Of a DNA stretch of 64,000 nt, positions 48,583 through 64,000 are shown in pieces. The DNA is from Opisthocomus hoazin (taxonomy: Eukaryota; Chordata; Aves; Opisthocomiformes; Opisthocomidae), in the NCBI RefSeq assembly GCF_030867145.1, contig NC_134440.1, forward strand, positions 124,001-188,000, written 5' to 3'. Both the position numbers and the translations under genes were made by a program. Each line of letters starts with the position of its first letter. The stretch's first letter is position 1. The notes beneath the pieces were generated by a model. It ran no database searches. It was given only the letters and a program-made list of their open reading frames with translations, and had not been told where the DNA came from.

Positions 48583-49749
48583 GCCCAGAATAGCAGGCGC
48601 GGTGGGAGGCAAGAGGAAGCAGCAGCTGCAGCACCGTCGGGCCAGGGGAGCTGGGGACCCGCCATGGCCGGGCTCACGGCTCACTCGCCGTGGGCTGGGC
48701 ACGGAGTGGCTCGTCCCCGCGCCGGAGAAACCGTCTGAGGCCTCGTGCAACACGCGGGGCGGTTTCATCAGCCGCCTCCCCACGCAGCTCATTACGGCTC
48801 CGCTCCTCCTGGGACATCGCCTCGGCCGCTCGGCCACCGCGGCCATGTGGGACCCGTGGGGACACGCACAGCCCCGGCCGGGCCACCGCTGCCACCAGCA
48901 CCGTGCCACGTGCCGGGGTCTCGCCGGACGGGTGCAGGGTTGGGTCTGGCCGCGGGGCAGGGGAGCGATGCTCTCCAGGAGCGGGGTACACGGCGTTTTG
49001 GCTTGCTGCCTCCACGGGTCCCCGTGCCTCGGCCACCGCAGTGCGGCAGGGGACGGGCGCTCGGTCCCCCCCGGGCAGGCATTAAGGGCTGGGAGGGGAG
49101 GGGGGGGACTTTCACTGCAGATTTTAATTGCAGTGCCGGGCGATAAGGCGATAAGCAGCATTACGGCTGCAAGGCGATTATCGCAGCCGATGGTGACGGG
49201 CACAACGGGGCGGCTCGGCACCTCCATCCCGCATCCTCCAGCCTCGGGGACAGCATCGAGCGAGCAGCCTGGCTCCTGTAGGGAGAGGGCGAGGGCTGGG
49301 GACCCCCGAGCAGTAGTGAGCCGGGGTTGGGGTGCCCCACAACCTCTAATTGCGTTAATCTCCACCGGGTCCCACCTCGCGCAAACCCCTCGTTAGCATG
49401 GCTGCGACGGGGACCCGCGACATGGTCCGGCTGCAGCATCCTCCAGCATCGTTATTACCAACGAGGCCACCAAAACCCGGCGCCAACCAAGCTTTGCAGC
49501 CCTCCAAAGCTTTCAGCGAGGAGATGCTTTCCCCTCCCTGCGCTGGGCAGAGGCCCTTGCGCTGCCTGGCATCGCGCCGGCCTCCGCTCCCTCCCACATG
49601 CGCTTATCTTTAGCCCTGGCTCTCTGCTCGCTCGCACGCACTGGGCTCGCCTCCACGCCCAGGCACAGCCCCTCGTCCCCACCGTCCCTTCGCCAGCGCG
49701 GTCTCAACCCGACCCCCCGGGCTGCAACGAGCTTTATAATTAACTCCCC
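48583..49749. other. Unique spacer between the inverted minisatellite arrays
   Basis: About 1.17 kb of GC-rich unique sequence without a supported gene. 49141-49185 carries three GATA-type sites close together: GATAAGG (49142), GATAAGC (49150) and, reversed, TTATCGC (49178). Confidence 0.4.
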
Positions 49750-50382
49750 GGACCCCCACAGCATCACCCTATGGGTGCTGGTACCCTCCAGGACCCCCAC
49801 AGCATCACCTTGTGGGTGCTGGTACCCCCTGGGAACCCCACAGCATCACCCCATGGGTGCTTTTACCCTCCAGGATCCCCACAGCATCACCTTGTCAGTG
49901 CTGGTACCCCCTGGGACCCCCACAGCATCACCCCATGGGTGCTTTTACCCCCCGGGACCCCCACAGCATCACCCCAAAGGTGCTTTTACCCTCCAGGACC
50001 CCCACAGCATCACCTTGTGGGTGCTAGTAACCCCTGGGAACCCCACAGCATCACCCCATGGGTGCTTTTACCCTCCAGGACCCCCACAGCATCACCTTGT
50101 GGGTGCTGGTACCCCCTGGGAACCCCACAGCATCACCTGGTGGGTGCTGGCACCCCCCGGGACCCCCACAGCATCACCCCATGGGTGCCTTTACCCTCCA
50201 GGACCCCCACAGCATCACCTGGTGGGTGCTGGTACCCCCCGGGACCCCCACAGCATCACCCCATGGGTGCCTTTACCCTCCAGGACCCCCACAGCATCAC
50301 CTGGTGGGTGCTGGTACCCCCCGGGACCCCCACAGCATCACCCCATGGGTGCCTTTACCCTCTAGGACCCCCACAGCATCAC
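49750..50382. repeat. 41-bp minisatellite array, orientation B (inverted)
   Basis: About 15 copies of the reverse complement of the unit in 47680-48582; the plus strand here reads ACCCCCACAGCATCACC with GTGCCTTTACCCTCCAGG or GTGCTGGTACCCCC. Toward the right end the copies alternate in a near-identical 82-bp two-unit pattern (from about 50159 onward), indicating recent homogenisation. Confidence 0.93.
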
Positions 50383-50608
50383 ATCTTTAGGGGTCATTGG
50401 CATCACGCCAGAGCGTGTAAACTTCCTATCCCGGCTCCTAATTAGCACGCTGAGATGAAGCGAACCCCTGGAGAGCGACATGTTTTGCCGTGTGCCGCAG
50501 CCGGGGGGGGGTCCCGGCGCTGCCTTTGACACCTTTACATCCTTCTCCATCCCCGAACGATCCCCGAAATGTTAAATCCACTAAATTTATCCCAAAGTCA
50601 AAGCATGG

Positions 50609-50671
50609 GGGTTATTAGGGGAGCGAAAAGGCGAAAGCCGCTCCGGGGTCCTAGCGCTCCCCTAATAACCC
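50609..50671. repeat. 17-bp perfect inverted repeat
   Basis: Arms GGGTTATTAGGGGAGCG (50609-50625) and its exact reverse complement (50655-50671) with a 29-base spacer. AAAGTCAAAG precedes it and AAGGTCA follows it, both nuclear-receptor-like half-sites. Confidence 0.85.
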
Positions 50672-52980
50672 AAGGTCAGGGACTCTGAGCTCCCCAGTGT
50701 TTTACCCCCCCCACCTCTCCCATCCCCATGGGACAAAGCAGCAGCAATGTAGAAACTCAGGGAAAAAAGATAATTTTCCCAATTTCTGGCGATCTTGCTG
50801 CAAATCTGAAAGCTGGGGGTGGCTGGGTAGAAATGGGAGGTGGGGGGGAAGAGCAAGGCCAGCAAGCACCCGCTGTTGGCATTCGCCGCCTTCCAAAAAG
50901 CGTTTTGTTGGAGAAAAATATTGATTAAAGTGGGAGAAAGAGTTTCCATCCCGTCTTTTAAAGGAAGAGGCAGCGAGCTTGGCGGGGAGGAGGAAAATCC
51001 AAGCCAGGAGTGGAGAAATCCCCGGGGTGGGGTGGCGGGGGGCGAGCCCAGGCCAGATGCTGCATCGCTGGGTCCAGGAGGACAACGGGCTTGAAACAGA
51101 GCTTGAAGGACCACCCACCACGGATACGGGACCACCGTGGGCCGCATCCATCCCTGGCTGGTGCTGCTCTGCTCCCAGCTGAGGACATGGCCCCGGCTCT
51201 CACCGGTCCCCGGGGAACGGCAGCGCTAGGGCCTCACGGTGTGAGCAGCATCCCGAGCCCAGCGCAGGGAAAAGTCAAAGTTTACCAGGGTTTCTGCCGG
51301 GGGTTGACAGGCCCTTCGGCTTTTTATAGGTTGTTTAAACAACTAACCAGTATAAACCAGAGCGGGGAAGGCAGGAGGAGCCTGCTGGGAAGCAGGGTAA
51401 AGGAGAGCCCGGAGGGGACAGGGGGTCTTGGGGACCGCCGGGGCACTGAGAGCATATCAGGGTGCTGAAGACGAGGGGTTTGCCTAACCGCCTCCCCCCG
51501 TCTGATGAGCATCACCCCAGCACCCAGCAAAGTCCCTGGGGGCAATTATAATTCATCTATCTGCCCCCATCGCAGCACGGGGCGCGGCCATGGCATTGCC
51601 CTGCGTCCCTCCAGAGCCAAATCCAGGCTGTGGATGGGTTTGGGGGGGACCCGGCCGCCGTCCGGACCCGGCTCCGTCCCACTCAGGGTGACGCAGACCG
51701 AAAGTCTCCCCAGTGCCCAGCACTGCCGAGGGGCGATGGGTGGAGGCTTTTCGGTTCCCAAATGACTGGGTGGAAGGAGGGAGGATTGAAACGTCCCTGA
51801 AAAACGAGGCAGATCCTGGCCTTGGGAAGGCAGACAGACGCACGGACCCCCGCCGGGGCCCAGCCCACCTTTTCTGCTCGGCGTTGGCAACACCGCTGGC
51901 AGCATCCGAGGGGACAAACATGCTGTTCCCGCGGGACCGGGCCGCCCCATGCTGCAGCTGGGCATCGGTACGGGAAATGATGCTCGTTGCTGCTCGAGGG
52001 TTCGCCAGAGGCGGCCAGAAGGTGCTGAGGGCTGGCCTGAGCCCATCGCCGCGGCGCTGGGGCTGCGTGGCTAACAGACCTGCTCTGCTCCTGACAGTTC
52101 TGCTGTGAGAGGATGGAAATCCAAGGGTCTTAAATACACTAATTCCCCTCTGCTCTTTCTGGGCACCCCAGGGCAGCGCGGCACGCCAGGCCCTCCAGCC
52201 CCCTCGCTGCCGGGGTGCTTCTCCCGGGGCTCAGCAGGGACCCCCGTTCCCTTGCACGGGCGCAGTCTCCCACGCCCGCTTTCCTTCCCCGCTGCTGCGC
52301 CAGCCGGCTCGCGGCACCGGGTGTCATCAGTGCCCCGGGCTCGGGGGCGAGCAGGAACGTTTGACACCCTAACCCAAACCTGGGGCCTGCGCCTACATCC
52401 CAAATCCCCCTCCGCCGAGCTACGCAGGTCTCCCCACATGTGACGTGTCCAGCTGGCAGCCAGCGAGATGGAAAAGGGCCAGGATCCGGCTCTGCAGCCA
52501 AGTCGCCCACGCTCCCTTCCCAACAGGTACCCGACGCCCCAAGGGATGCGCGCGGATCGAGGGGGCACAGCCCCTCGCCTCCCTGCCGCAGGTCCCGGCC
52601 TTTCGGCTCACCTGCCAGCTGCTGCGTTAATCCATTACCTGCGCAACCCCGTCTCCAGAGCCCGCAGCTCTGGGAAACTTTCTCTCATTAAAAGAGTGAA
52701 GCCCCGGGGACGAGGACTCGCTGGCAATCGGCTGCAGCGGGCAGGAGGAGCCGGCACAGGATCCACCTCGCTCTCCGCGTGGGGATGGGCGACAGAGGGA
52801 GAACCACGTGCGCTGGGACGCACTGGAGATGCCACACACTGGCGAGAGCTGTGGACGGGTCACATCCCCACCAGGGGCACGGTAAGGAACGCGTGCTACG
52901 AATGTCCAAGTGAAGCCACGGTGACACCGGGCCCTGGCGCGGTATCGGGGCGTCCCGGTGCTGCATCACTGGCGGCGTCA
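50672..52980. other. Intergenic, nothing recognised
   Basis: No supported gene, RNA or repeat. In mammals BORCS8 lies upstream of MEF2B; I looked for its conserved sequence here and did not see it. Confidence 0.35.
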
Positions 52981-52999
52981 CGATTCACGTCGAGCCGGC

Positions 53000-54000
53000 A
53001 GTGCGGTGCCTCAGTTTCCCCTCCGCTCAACGGGCTCAGCCCCAGCGCCCAGAGGGCTCGGCGGGCCCGGGGGGGTCGGGGGGGGGGCCCGGGGCAGGGC
53101 GGCTGCCGTCCAGGCTGCGCTTTTGGGTTAAACCCGGGCGTTCCTCCCGGCGCAGACATGAGTAAAAATAACCGCCCCGAGCACGGCGCAAACCGCAGGC
53201 TTTTTATAGCCCGCCATCCCTAGACGGTGGGGCGGGGGACGGGGCTCCGCCGTGCCCAGGGCAGCCCGCGGGGCGCCGGCCCCGCCGCACCGGCACCTCC
53301 CCGGGACCGGCCCCGCTCCCGCAGCCCCTGAGCCCCGACGGGGCGGCCGGTTGGACGCGTGCGGCCGCCCGCCGCCGAGAGGAGCCCCGTCGGGAGTGAC
53401 GGGCGGGTCTGGGGGGGTGCGCGGCCGCCGCTGTCCCCGTTACCCCGTAGCGGCGACACCGGAGCGGGGCCGCGTCCCGGTGCGCCCGGGACCCCCCTCC
53501 CCTCTCTCCCCGCCCCGGGACTCGCACCTGGTCGCCGGCTCTTCCTTCTCGGCAACTCCCCACCGGCTCGGCCCGCGGTGCCCGGCGGTGCAGCGGAGCA
53601 GGCCCGGTCCCGGTGCGGCCCCGCCGCCGTCGGGTCCCGGTCCCGGTCCCGGTTCCTGTCCCCGGCGCAGCGCCCTGCCCGCCGCCTGCCCGAGCCGCGC
53701 CGGCCACATTTGCATAGCCCCGCCCTCCCCGCCGTGAGATTTGCATAGGGCTGGCCGGACTCGCTCGCTATTGGCAGTCGCCGCAGGGCTGGTTTGCATA
53801 GCCCCACCTCTGCCGGGAAGAGGGGCGGGGCGGGGGGAGCTGGGGGGACCAGGAGGGGGCTGGAGGGACCGGGGGGGCCTGGGAGGGACGTGGGGGGGGG
53901 GCTGGGGGGACCCGGGGGCCTGGGATGGGCGATTTGGCCCGGGAGGACGCGGGTGTGTGGGAATTTGGGGGCTAGGATAGGGCTGCAGTTTGGGGGGTCC
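53000..54000. promoter_or_regulatory. Orphan CpG island with three octamer motifs
   Basis: CpG-dense island without a recognised gene. ATTTGCATA occurs at 53708-53716 and 53739-53747, and GTTTGCATA at 53792-53800, all in the same orientation, with an inverted CCAAT box (53770-53774) and GC boxes (around 53717 and 53822). The arrangement resembles an octamer/NF-Y promoter. Tandem CGGTCCC-type repeats sit at 53630-53660. It could be an upstream promoter of TMEM221 or of an unrecognised non-coding transcript. Confidence 0.45.
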
Positions 54001-55639
54001 CGGGGGATGCTGTGCCTGCTCCGGGGGGCTCAGGCTGGGGCTGAGCGGAGGAGTCCTGAGCGCAGGTTTAGGGCCAGGCTCCGGGTTCGGCCCATGCCGG
54101 ACCCCTGGGACCCCCGCTTTGATTTCAGGGACCCCCACCCAGCACCGCTGGCCCCCTCAGCCACAGGGTTGGGGGGTGCCAGTCCCCGCGTCCCCAGGGT
54201 CACCGAGGGCGAACCCACAGTGAAAAAACCCCTCATGAGCTTGAAACCCTGCCACGGATTTGCAGCTCCGAAAGGAAACATCCAACGCGCTCCCTCCCAT
54301 TTTTATCCTTTATAAATGAGGTGACCTGCTTGGGGGGGGCTGCCCCGTGCTCCTGCCCCCCACCCGACCCCGAGGAAGGAGCCTCAGCCCTGGGGAAAGG
54401 ACGGACACCAGCCGGGATGGCCGTGGATGCTTCTGCCTTTGGTGTCCCCGTGTTGCGAGCGAGGCCACCCTGCAGCGAGCGGCCCTGGAAGCCTGCGCGG
54501 GGGGCCACCAAACCACGGTGACATAACCCGAGGGAGGCTGCGAGGAAGCACTGGGGACGCCGAGCGAAACCTCCGCAGGCGGCTCGCACGCTGCCGGCAA
54601 CCCACTCCAACAAAATGCAACCCAACGCCCACTCTCTGCGATCCCCAACACCGCTGTGTCCCCCCCAGCTGGCACCGAGAGCGGGGACAGGCCCCGGGGT
54701 CACCTGGGACAATCCAGCGCTGTGGTATCCTGGCACCGTCCCCACTTGCAGCCCCGGGGAAGGTGGCAGAAACCCACCCTGCACCGGAGCATCGCGAGCG
54801 GGGACCAGAGGATGCAGGTGGGTGCGGATCCTGGGGCTTGGAGCCCACGAAGATGGTCCGGAGCGGATTTTGCAGAGCAGAGGGAGGCAGATGCTGCTCC
54901 GTCATGCGGTGACGGACCCACGGACAGCCTAGGTCTGACGGAAGGGAGTAGCACAGCGGAGCTGGGACTCAATGTTTCGGCTGGAGGGCAGAGAGTGGCC
55001 GGGACGAGAAGGTGCTTTTCCCTGCGGGGAGCAGAACCTGAGCTCAGGGGATGCTGACGGGCCCTGGCTCTGTGTCTGGGTCCAAACCTGGCCCCAGAAT
55101 CACCCCTGGAGAAGACACCGCCCAATTCACACCCCGACTCATCTCCTGTCCTTGTGTGACCTCTGCCTCGGCGGGGACAAAGCCACGGTGCAGCCGCAGG
55201 GATGACCGGGACCACCACGCTCTGCCCCGAGCCCACGATCTGCCCGGCATCCCCCGGGTGGGTGCTGGGTGCCATGGGGCGGGTGGCTGTGCCGGGAGTC
55301 CCGCTCCCTCCAGCTGTGGCGGGGAGGCAAAGGGCTGTCCGGGAGCTGCTCGGCACAGGGTTCCCGTGGGGAGCACCCATGTTTACAGCAGCGAGGGGGA
55401 ACTGATGCAATTCCCAAGCTCCCGTTACACGAGCGGAGCCGCCCAGGCAGCGGGTGGGAAGGGGGTTAGCAGGGGCTCCCTGGAAATCAGCTCCCAGGCC
55501 AGCCCCATGGCTAGGACACGTCCTTCCAACATGGCCATGCCGGGGGTCCCGGCCCGGCCTCAGGGGATTCGGGGAGAGGGGCTGGGGAGACGAGGATTCT
55601 CCGGACAAGGCTTTCAATGCAGGCTGTGCTGGCAGAAAG
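54001..55639. other. Intergenic, nothing recognised
   Basis: Ordinary GC-rich unique sequence; open frames lack domain content. Confidence 0.35.
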
Positions 55640-55750
55640 GACATGACATCTTTCTTAGAGCTGTTTTTAAAGCTTATGATTTATAGAGGGCTTCAGGGTG
55701 CAATTAACAGACTGTTAATTAGCCCTGCTCATAATCTTAATTGATCCTGA
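55640..55750. promoter_or_regulatory. AT-rich putative element
   Basis: TTTTTAAAGCTTATGATTTA, GTGCAATTAACAGACTGTTAATTAGCC (a near-palindromic TTAAC/GTTAA pair) and CATAATCTTAATTGATCC in GC-rich flanks. GTTAAT..ATTAAC-like symmetry suggests an HNF1-type or homeodomain site. From 55751 to 56880 nothing else is recognised. Confidence 0.3.
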
Positions 55751-56882
55751 AGAGGAGGTGGGAGGGAGAGGAGAAGCATGAGAGCGTCGGCAGAGTGGCG
55801 TCCCGGCAGCCGTGGGGTCCGAAGTGACATGTCCAGACGCCCCGTCCTGCTTCGGGCCGGGGTCTGGGGACACGCAGGGTGGCCCTTTCCCTGCCTGGGC
55901 CGCAGGACCTCCCTGCCCCGTCCCCCTCGGGCTGCCCAGGGGCTTGGCCTGGCTCAGAGCCGCTTCCAGCCACAGCACCTGAACCCCACTTTGGGTGCAG
56001 GGGCTGCCTGGACCCCCCGGCTCAGGGGGTGCCCAGGCTGGGCTCTGCCTGGCTGCTCCCCGCAAGCTGCGGGGTGGCAGCTTGAAAGCTTTGAGCTCCC
56101 TCTTGAGGCCCTTCCTGCCCCAAAATCTTGGGGTTTTGGGGAGCCCGAGCCACTGGGTGCCCCGGGCTGAGCCCCGCAGTGCTCTGCACCCCGAGTGACC
56201 CAGCCCGTAGGACACGGCTGGGCCCTGTCGCTCTCCCAGTCATGGGGAAGGGACAGAGGCACCGTCACCGGGAGCTGCTTCGGGGACTTCGGGCCGAGTT
56301 CCAGTGACACGGCCCCGGGGACTGACATACCCCCCAGCCAAAAAGGCGAGCGGGGTCTGGAAACGAGCCGGGAGCCAAACCGGCGCTTGCTGCCAAGGCC
56401 AACACACCAGGTTTCAAAATAGCCCGTGTCCCACGCGGCTCCGGCCGGAGCAGAGGGTGCCAGCGGGAACCACCCACGCGGGCCAGGAAGGCCGGCGGTG
56501 CCAGACAGAAAGGTCACCCCATCCAGATCCCACAGCCGGGCTCAGGCACGGGCCCAGGGCTGATGACACCAGGCTGGAGGAGTCGGTGTCGCAGCCGGTC
56601 CCCCGGCCTGCCGCTGGCAGGGTGCTGGGGATAGGCACGGAAAGGCCCAAACCCGACGGCCCCTCATCTCATATGCAGGGGAAATTTCTGCGCTGGGGGG
56701 GCCGAGGGGCTGAGTGGGGAGACCCTGCCTCAGTTTCCCCACTGCTCCCAAGGCGCAGGGTCTTTCCCAAGGTAACAGGCGAGCTGTAGACTGAATTTTC
56801 CTGAACAAACCCTCCCCGATTCCCAGGGGGGACCCGCTGGCGGAGCAGATCCCGGGGGAAAAGGCGCTTCTGCTTCCCAGGA

Positions 56883-56892
56883 TATTTATAAG
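56883..56892 (+). promoter_or_regulatory. TMEM221: TATA-like element upstream of TMEM221
   Basis: TATTTATAAG at the left edge of the CpG island that leads into TMEM221, about 710 bases before its start codon. A start near 56915 would give a long GC-rich 5' UTR. The CpG island could equally initiate closer to the ATG. Confidence 0.3.
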
Positions 56893-57409
56893 ACGCGGGA
56901 AGCTGGTGCAGGGCAGGGCAGCGTCCCGCGGGTCCTTTCTCAGCCGTGCGGGACTGGGAACATTTCGGCTCCCGAGGGAAGCAGGATTAGGCCACCCCGG
57001 TGTCCCCCCCCCGCCACCCTCACCCCCGCTCGCCCCACGCCGAGGCCGCGGTGACGCTGCCGGGGCTGATCCCGGGAACTTTCCCAGCAGAGGGAAAGCC
57101 GGGACCGGCGCTGGGAACGGGGGGAGCCGAGGGGAGCGACGGGAGGCACCGCTCGTCCGTCGGCCCGTCCGTCCGTCCATCCTGGCTCCTCGGACCCCCC
57201 CGGTCCCGCTCCCTCCATCCCCCCGGGGCGGGGGCAGAGGCTCCGGGGAGCCCCGTCGGAGCGGGGATGCGGGGCGGAGCCGCTGCCCGGCGGGGGGGGT
57301 TCCCCGTCCCGGGGGAGCCGCCCGGTTGCAGCCCCCGAGGGGCCGTCCCGGGGGGCAGGACCGGCGGGGCGGGGAGGGAGCCGGGCGCCCGGCGGGGTCG
57401 CAGCTCCGC

Positions 57410-57602
57410 CGCCCGGTGCCGGTTCCCCTTCCCGGTTCCCGGTGCCGGTTCCCGATCCCGTTGCCGGTTCCCGGTCCGAGATCCAGCAGCGGGAGCACCG
57501 AGGTGGGAAAGCCCCCGCAACTTTGGGGTCTATCGGCCCGCTGCCTCCCGCCCCACCGGTTCCCGGTGCCCCCGTCCCCCGGTTCCCGGTGCCGGCCCCG
57601 CC

Positions 57603-57610
<8 letters not shown>
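57410..57610. repeat. GC-rich tandem motif before the TMEM221 start codon
   Basis: Repeated CGGTTCCCGGTGC-type phrases (57415-57480 and 57555-57600), a short degenerate minisatellite inside the CpG island and probable 5' UTR. Confidence 0.65.
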
Positions 57611-62327
<4,717 letters not shown>

Positions 62328-62683
62328 GTGGAAGTGGGACCTTTTGGCTCCATCTCGTCCCAGGGGAGCTGCAGGCACCAGGGCCACGATTTGCATCTCT
62401 GTTTAGAGCTTAATATAGGTCACGTCTCACCGGAGCAGAGGGCGGCTGCTTTTCCACCCTCTGCCCTCCCAGCCGGGGCCCTGCACAGCCACTGCCCGAT
62501 GCTCTTCGCTTCTTCTGCTGAGAAAAAGCCACCTCTGCTCAAAGCCAAAAGCCCTCAGTCGCCTGCCCTGAGCGCCCAGCCCCACTGCTGGCACTTGCCA
62601 CCCCATGAGCACGGACTGCGTCGGCAGGGCAGCAGCCAGCAGTGACCCCCACAGCTGCCCCACCTGCGGCGAAGTTGGCCTCA

Positions 62684-62915
62684 AGTCACGTCAGGGGAGG
62701 TTTAGGTTGGATATTAGGAAAAATTTCTTTACTGAGAGAGTGGCCAGGCGTTGGACCAGGGTGCCCAGGGAGGTGGTGGAGTCCCCATCCCTGGAGGGGT
62801 TCAGAAAGCATGTAGACATTGCACTTCAGGACATGGTTTAGCAGGCGTGGTGGTGTTGGGTTGACAGTTGACTTGATGATCTTCGAGGTCTTTTCCAACC
62901 TTAATGATTCTATGA
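62684..62915 (+). mobile_element. CR1 LINE 3' fragment downstream of the TMEM221 stop
   Basis: Plus-strand CR1 3' end: GGTTGGATATTAGGAAAAAT, GTGCCCAGGGAGGTGGTGGA, CATCCCTGGAGGGGTTCA, then CTTTTCCAACCTTAATGATTC and TATGA. Its 3' end differs from the other copies, so it is another CR1 subfamily. It lies in the TMEM221 3' UTR or in a terminal intron. Confidence 0.9.
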
Positions 62916-63063
62916 AGGAAGCGGAACACGTGGGTGAGCAGCAGCGAGTGGACCTTGCCCACAAGCAGACCTACCCTTTCTCCAGCAGATCCCACATGAT
63001 TTCTCAGGCTGTCCGTACCTCCCTGCCCTTCCCCTGCCTCCTTCCTTCCTCCTCCATCCCCAG

Positions 63064-63151
63064 GAGCCAGCGCTACACCGAGATGATCCACACAACCGAC
63101 CCAGCAGGGCTTCCCCGCAGCCAGGCAGGTGCAAGGAACCGAGGGAGGTGA
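63064..63151 (+). CDS. TMEM221: Possible fourth TMEM221 coding exon
   Basis: A long polypyrimidine tract (CCTTCCTTCCTCCTCCATCC) and CAG acceptor end at 63063. A GTGAGT donor at 62324-62329 overlaps the annotated TGA. Splicing 62323 to 63064 keeps the frame and replaces the last residues with VSQRYTEMIHTTDPAGLP and a further 11 residues to TGA at 63149-63151. It would remove the CR1 copy as intron. It may be an alternative end or fortuitous. The remainder to 64000 shows no gene; an AGTAAA at 63632 is a weak poly(A) signal candidate. Confidence 0.35.
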
Positions 63152-64000
63152 TGGAGGAGCAACAAGCGAGATGGAGCCAGGGGAGCCTGCGAGCTGCAGA
63201 GGGTGGGTGTAGGGTGGCGGAGAGCCTGCTGCTTGGTCCTCCGAGCAGAACACAGCTTACTAAGCAGGGACACTTTGAACAGTTCTCAGGGGTTGTGCCT
63301 GCGCAGCCCCAGTGCCCTGGCTCTGCTCAGCGGTGGAGGGACCTCTCTGGGGATTGCCTGGGTGCCACCAGAAGAGTGCCGATGGTCGAGGCTGAGGTCC
63401 GGGAAGGGATTCACACTGCTGCTGCCAGTCCTCTGCGGTGTGCAGGACAGAGGGCACCGGTGCTACAGGCAGCAGCTGTCGCCGTGAAACACAAGCAGGG
63501 TTAGCTCGCTCCGTCCCGGCACTGGCGAACACCGCGCTGGTTACTCGCAGCCCCACGCTCTGCCCACCCTGCCCAGGCGCAGAGCAGCAGCATGCGTGGT
63601 TCTTGCCCCATTCCTTCTCATCCAGCAACCAGTAAAGCACTTCGGGGAGTGAAGGGAGGCGACCGATTCAAACAGATTCCCTCTCACCTCCCGTGCTATT
63701 ACCCTGAACAACAGCTGCTACCCTGAGCACAGTACAATTCCTTTGGAAACCGAGTCTAGCACTGCTTTGATCCCTGGTAAATTCTTGGGCATCCTTGGTA
63801 AATTCTTCAGCAGAACAGAACTGTTGGTTCCAGGAGAGATTAACATTGAAGTTGCATCCTTTTTAAAGTGACCTCCAAAGCTGTGCGTACAGCTCTGCTT
63901 CCCACTGCTTGACAGGGGATGAAGAAAGCCTTTTTTTTTTTTTAAGAACGGGACAGTTTCTTCTTTCACTTGAAAGGCTCCAACTCTGCACGTCTTTGTT
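63152..64000. other. Right edge, no further gene seen
   Basis: Unique sequence with T11-12 near 63930. No exon of a neighbouring gene was recognised. Confidence 0.35.

Noticed and set aside
47680-50382. CRISPR-like repeated array
   Set aside because: Contiguous tandem repeats with no unique spacers, in a vertebrate genome.
53204-53807. Arg/Gly-rich minus-strand open frames in the 53-kb CpG island
   Set aside because: Low-complexity translation of GC-rich repeats; no homology or splice support.

Overview
The window reads as avian nuclear DNA, probably from a GC-rich microchromosome. Evidence is CR1 LINE 3' ends in both orientations, small vertebrate-style exons, very GC-rich CpG islands, long G/C homopolymers and minisatellites. 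Three protein genes can be built from splice sites and reading frames: TMEM161A (minus, 5' end only, positions 1-1034), MEF2B (minus, 8 coding exons, 45696-42114, 403 codons plus stop) and TMEM221 (plus, 3 coding exons, 57603-62327, 311 codons plus stop). TMEM161A and MEF2B are also neighbours in human 19p13.11, which supports a block equivalent to chicken chromosome 28 (inference).

The main discovery is in the 41 kb between TMEM161A and MEF2B, which holds no protein gene that I can support. It contains a complete mir-9 hairpin on the minus strand (30366-30441). Its 5p arm is identical to miR-9-5p, and its 3p arm differs from canonical miR-9-3p at two positions. Human mir-9-2 lies between TMEM161B and MEF2C, and mir-9-1 lies beside MEF2D. 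TMEM161A / mir-9 / MEF2B, all on one strand, therefore looks like the fourth copy of an ancient TMEM161-mir-9-MEF2 block. As far as I know, mammals have no mir-9 at the corresponding 19p13.11 position. Upstream of the hairpin on its own strand lies a CpG-dense domain of about 8.5 kb (30.9-39.4 kb) with a full match to the RE1/NRSE (REST) consensus, a homeodomain-type direct repeat, paired CRE half-sites, a MEF2 site and a 48-base G run. This is a plausible promoter domain for a mir-9 host transcript. The rest of the interval has scattered AT-rich islands with clustered homeodomain, POU, RFX and MEF2 motifs, like conserved non-coding elements.

MEF2B (42.1-45.7 kb) has an intact MADS/MEF2 domain and a C-terminal phospho-sumoylation motif. 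Its inferred 3' UTR contains a perfect 39-bp inverted repeat with a 1-base centre. Between MEF2B and TMEM221 lie two arrays of the same 41-bp minisatellite in opposite orientations (47.68-48.58 and 49.75-50.38 kb), a 17-bp perfect inverted repeat, and an orphan CpG island (53.0-54.0 kb) with three octamer motifs. TMEM221 uses a GC-AG intron and may have a fourth coding exon. Five CR1 3' fragments are present. I found no other RNA genes, CRISPR arrays or retroviral elements.
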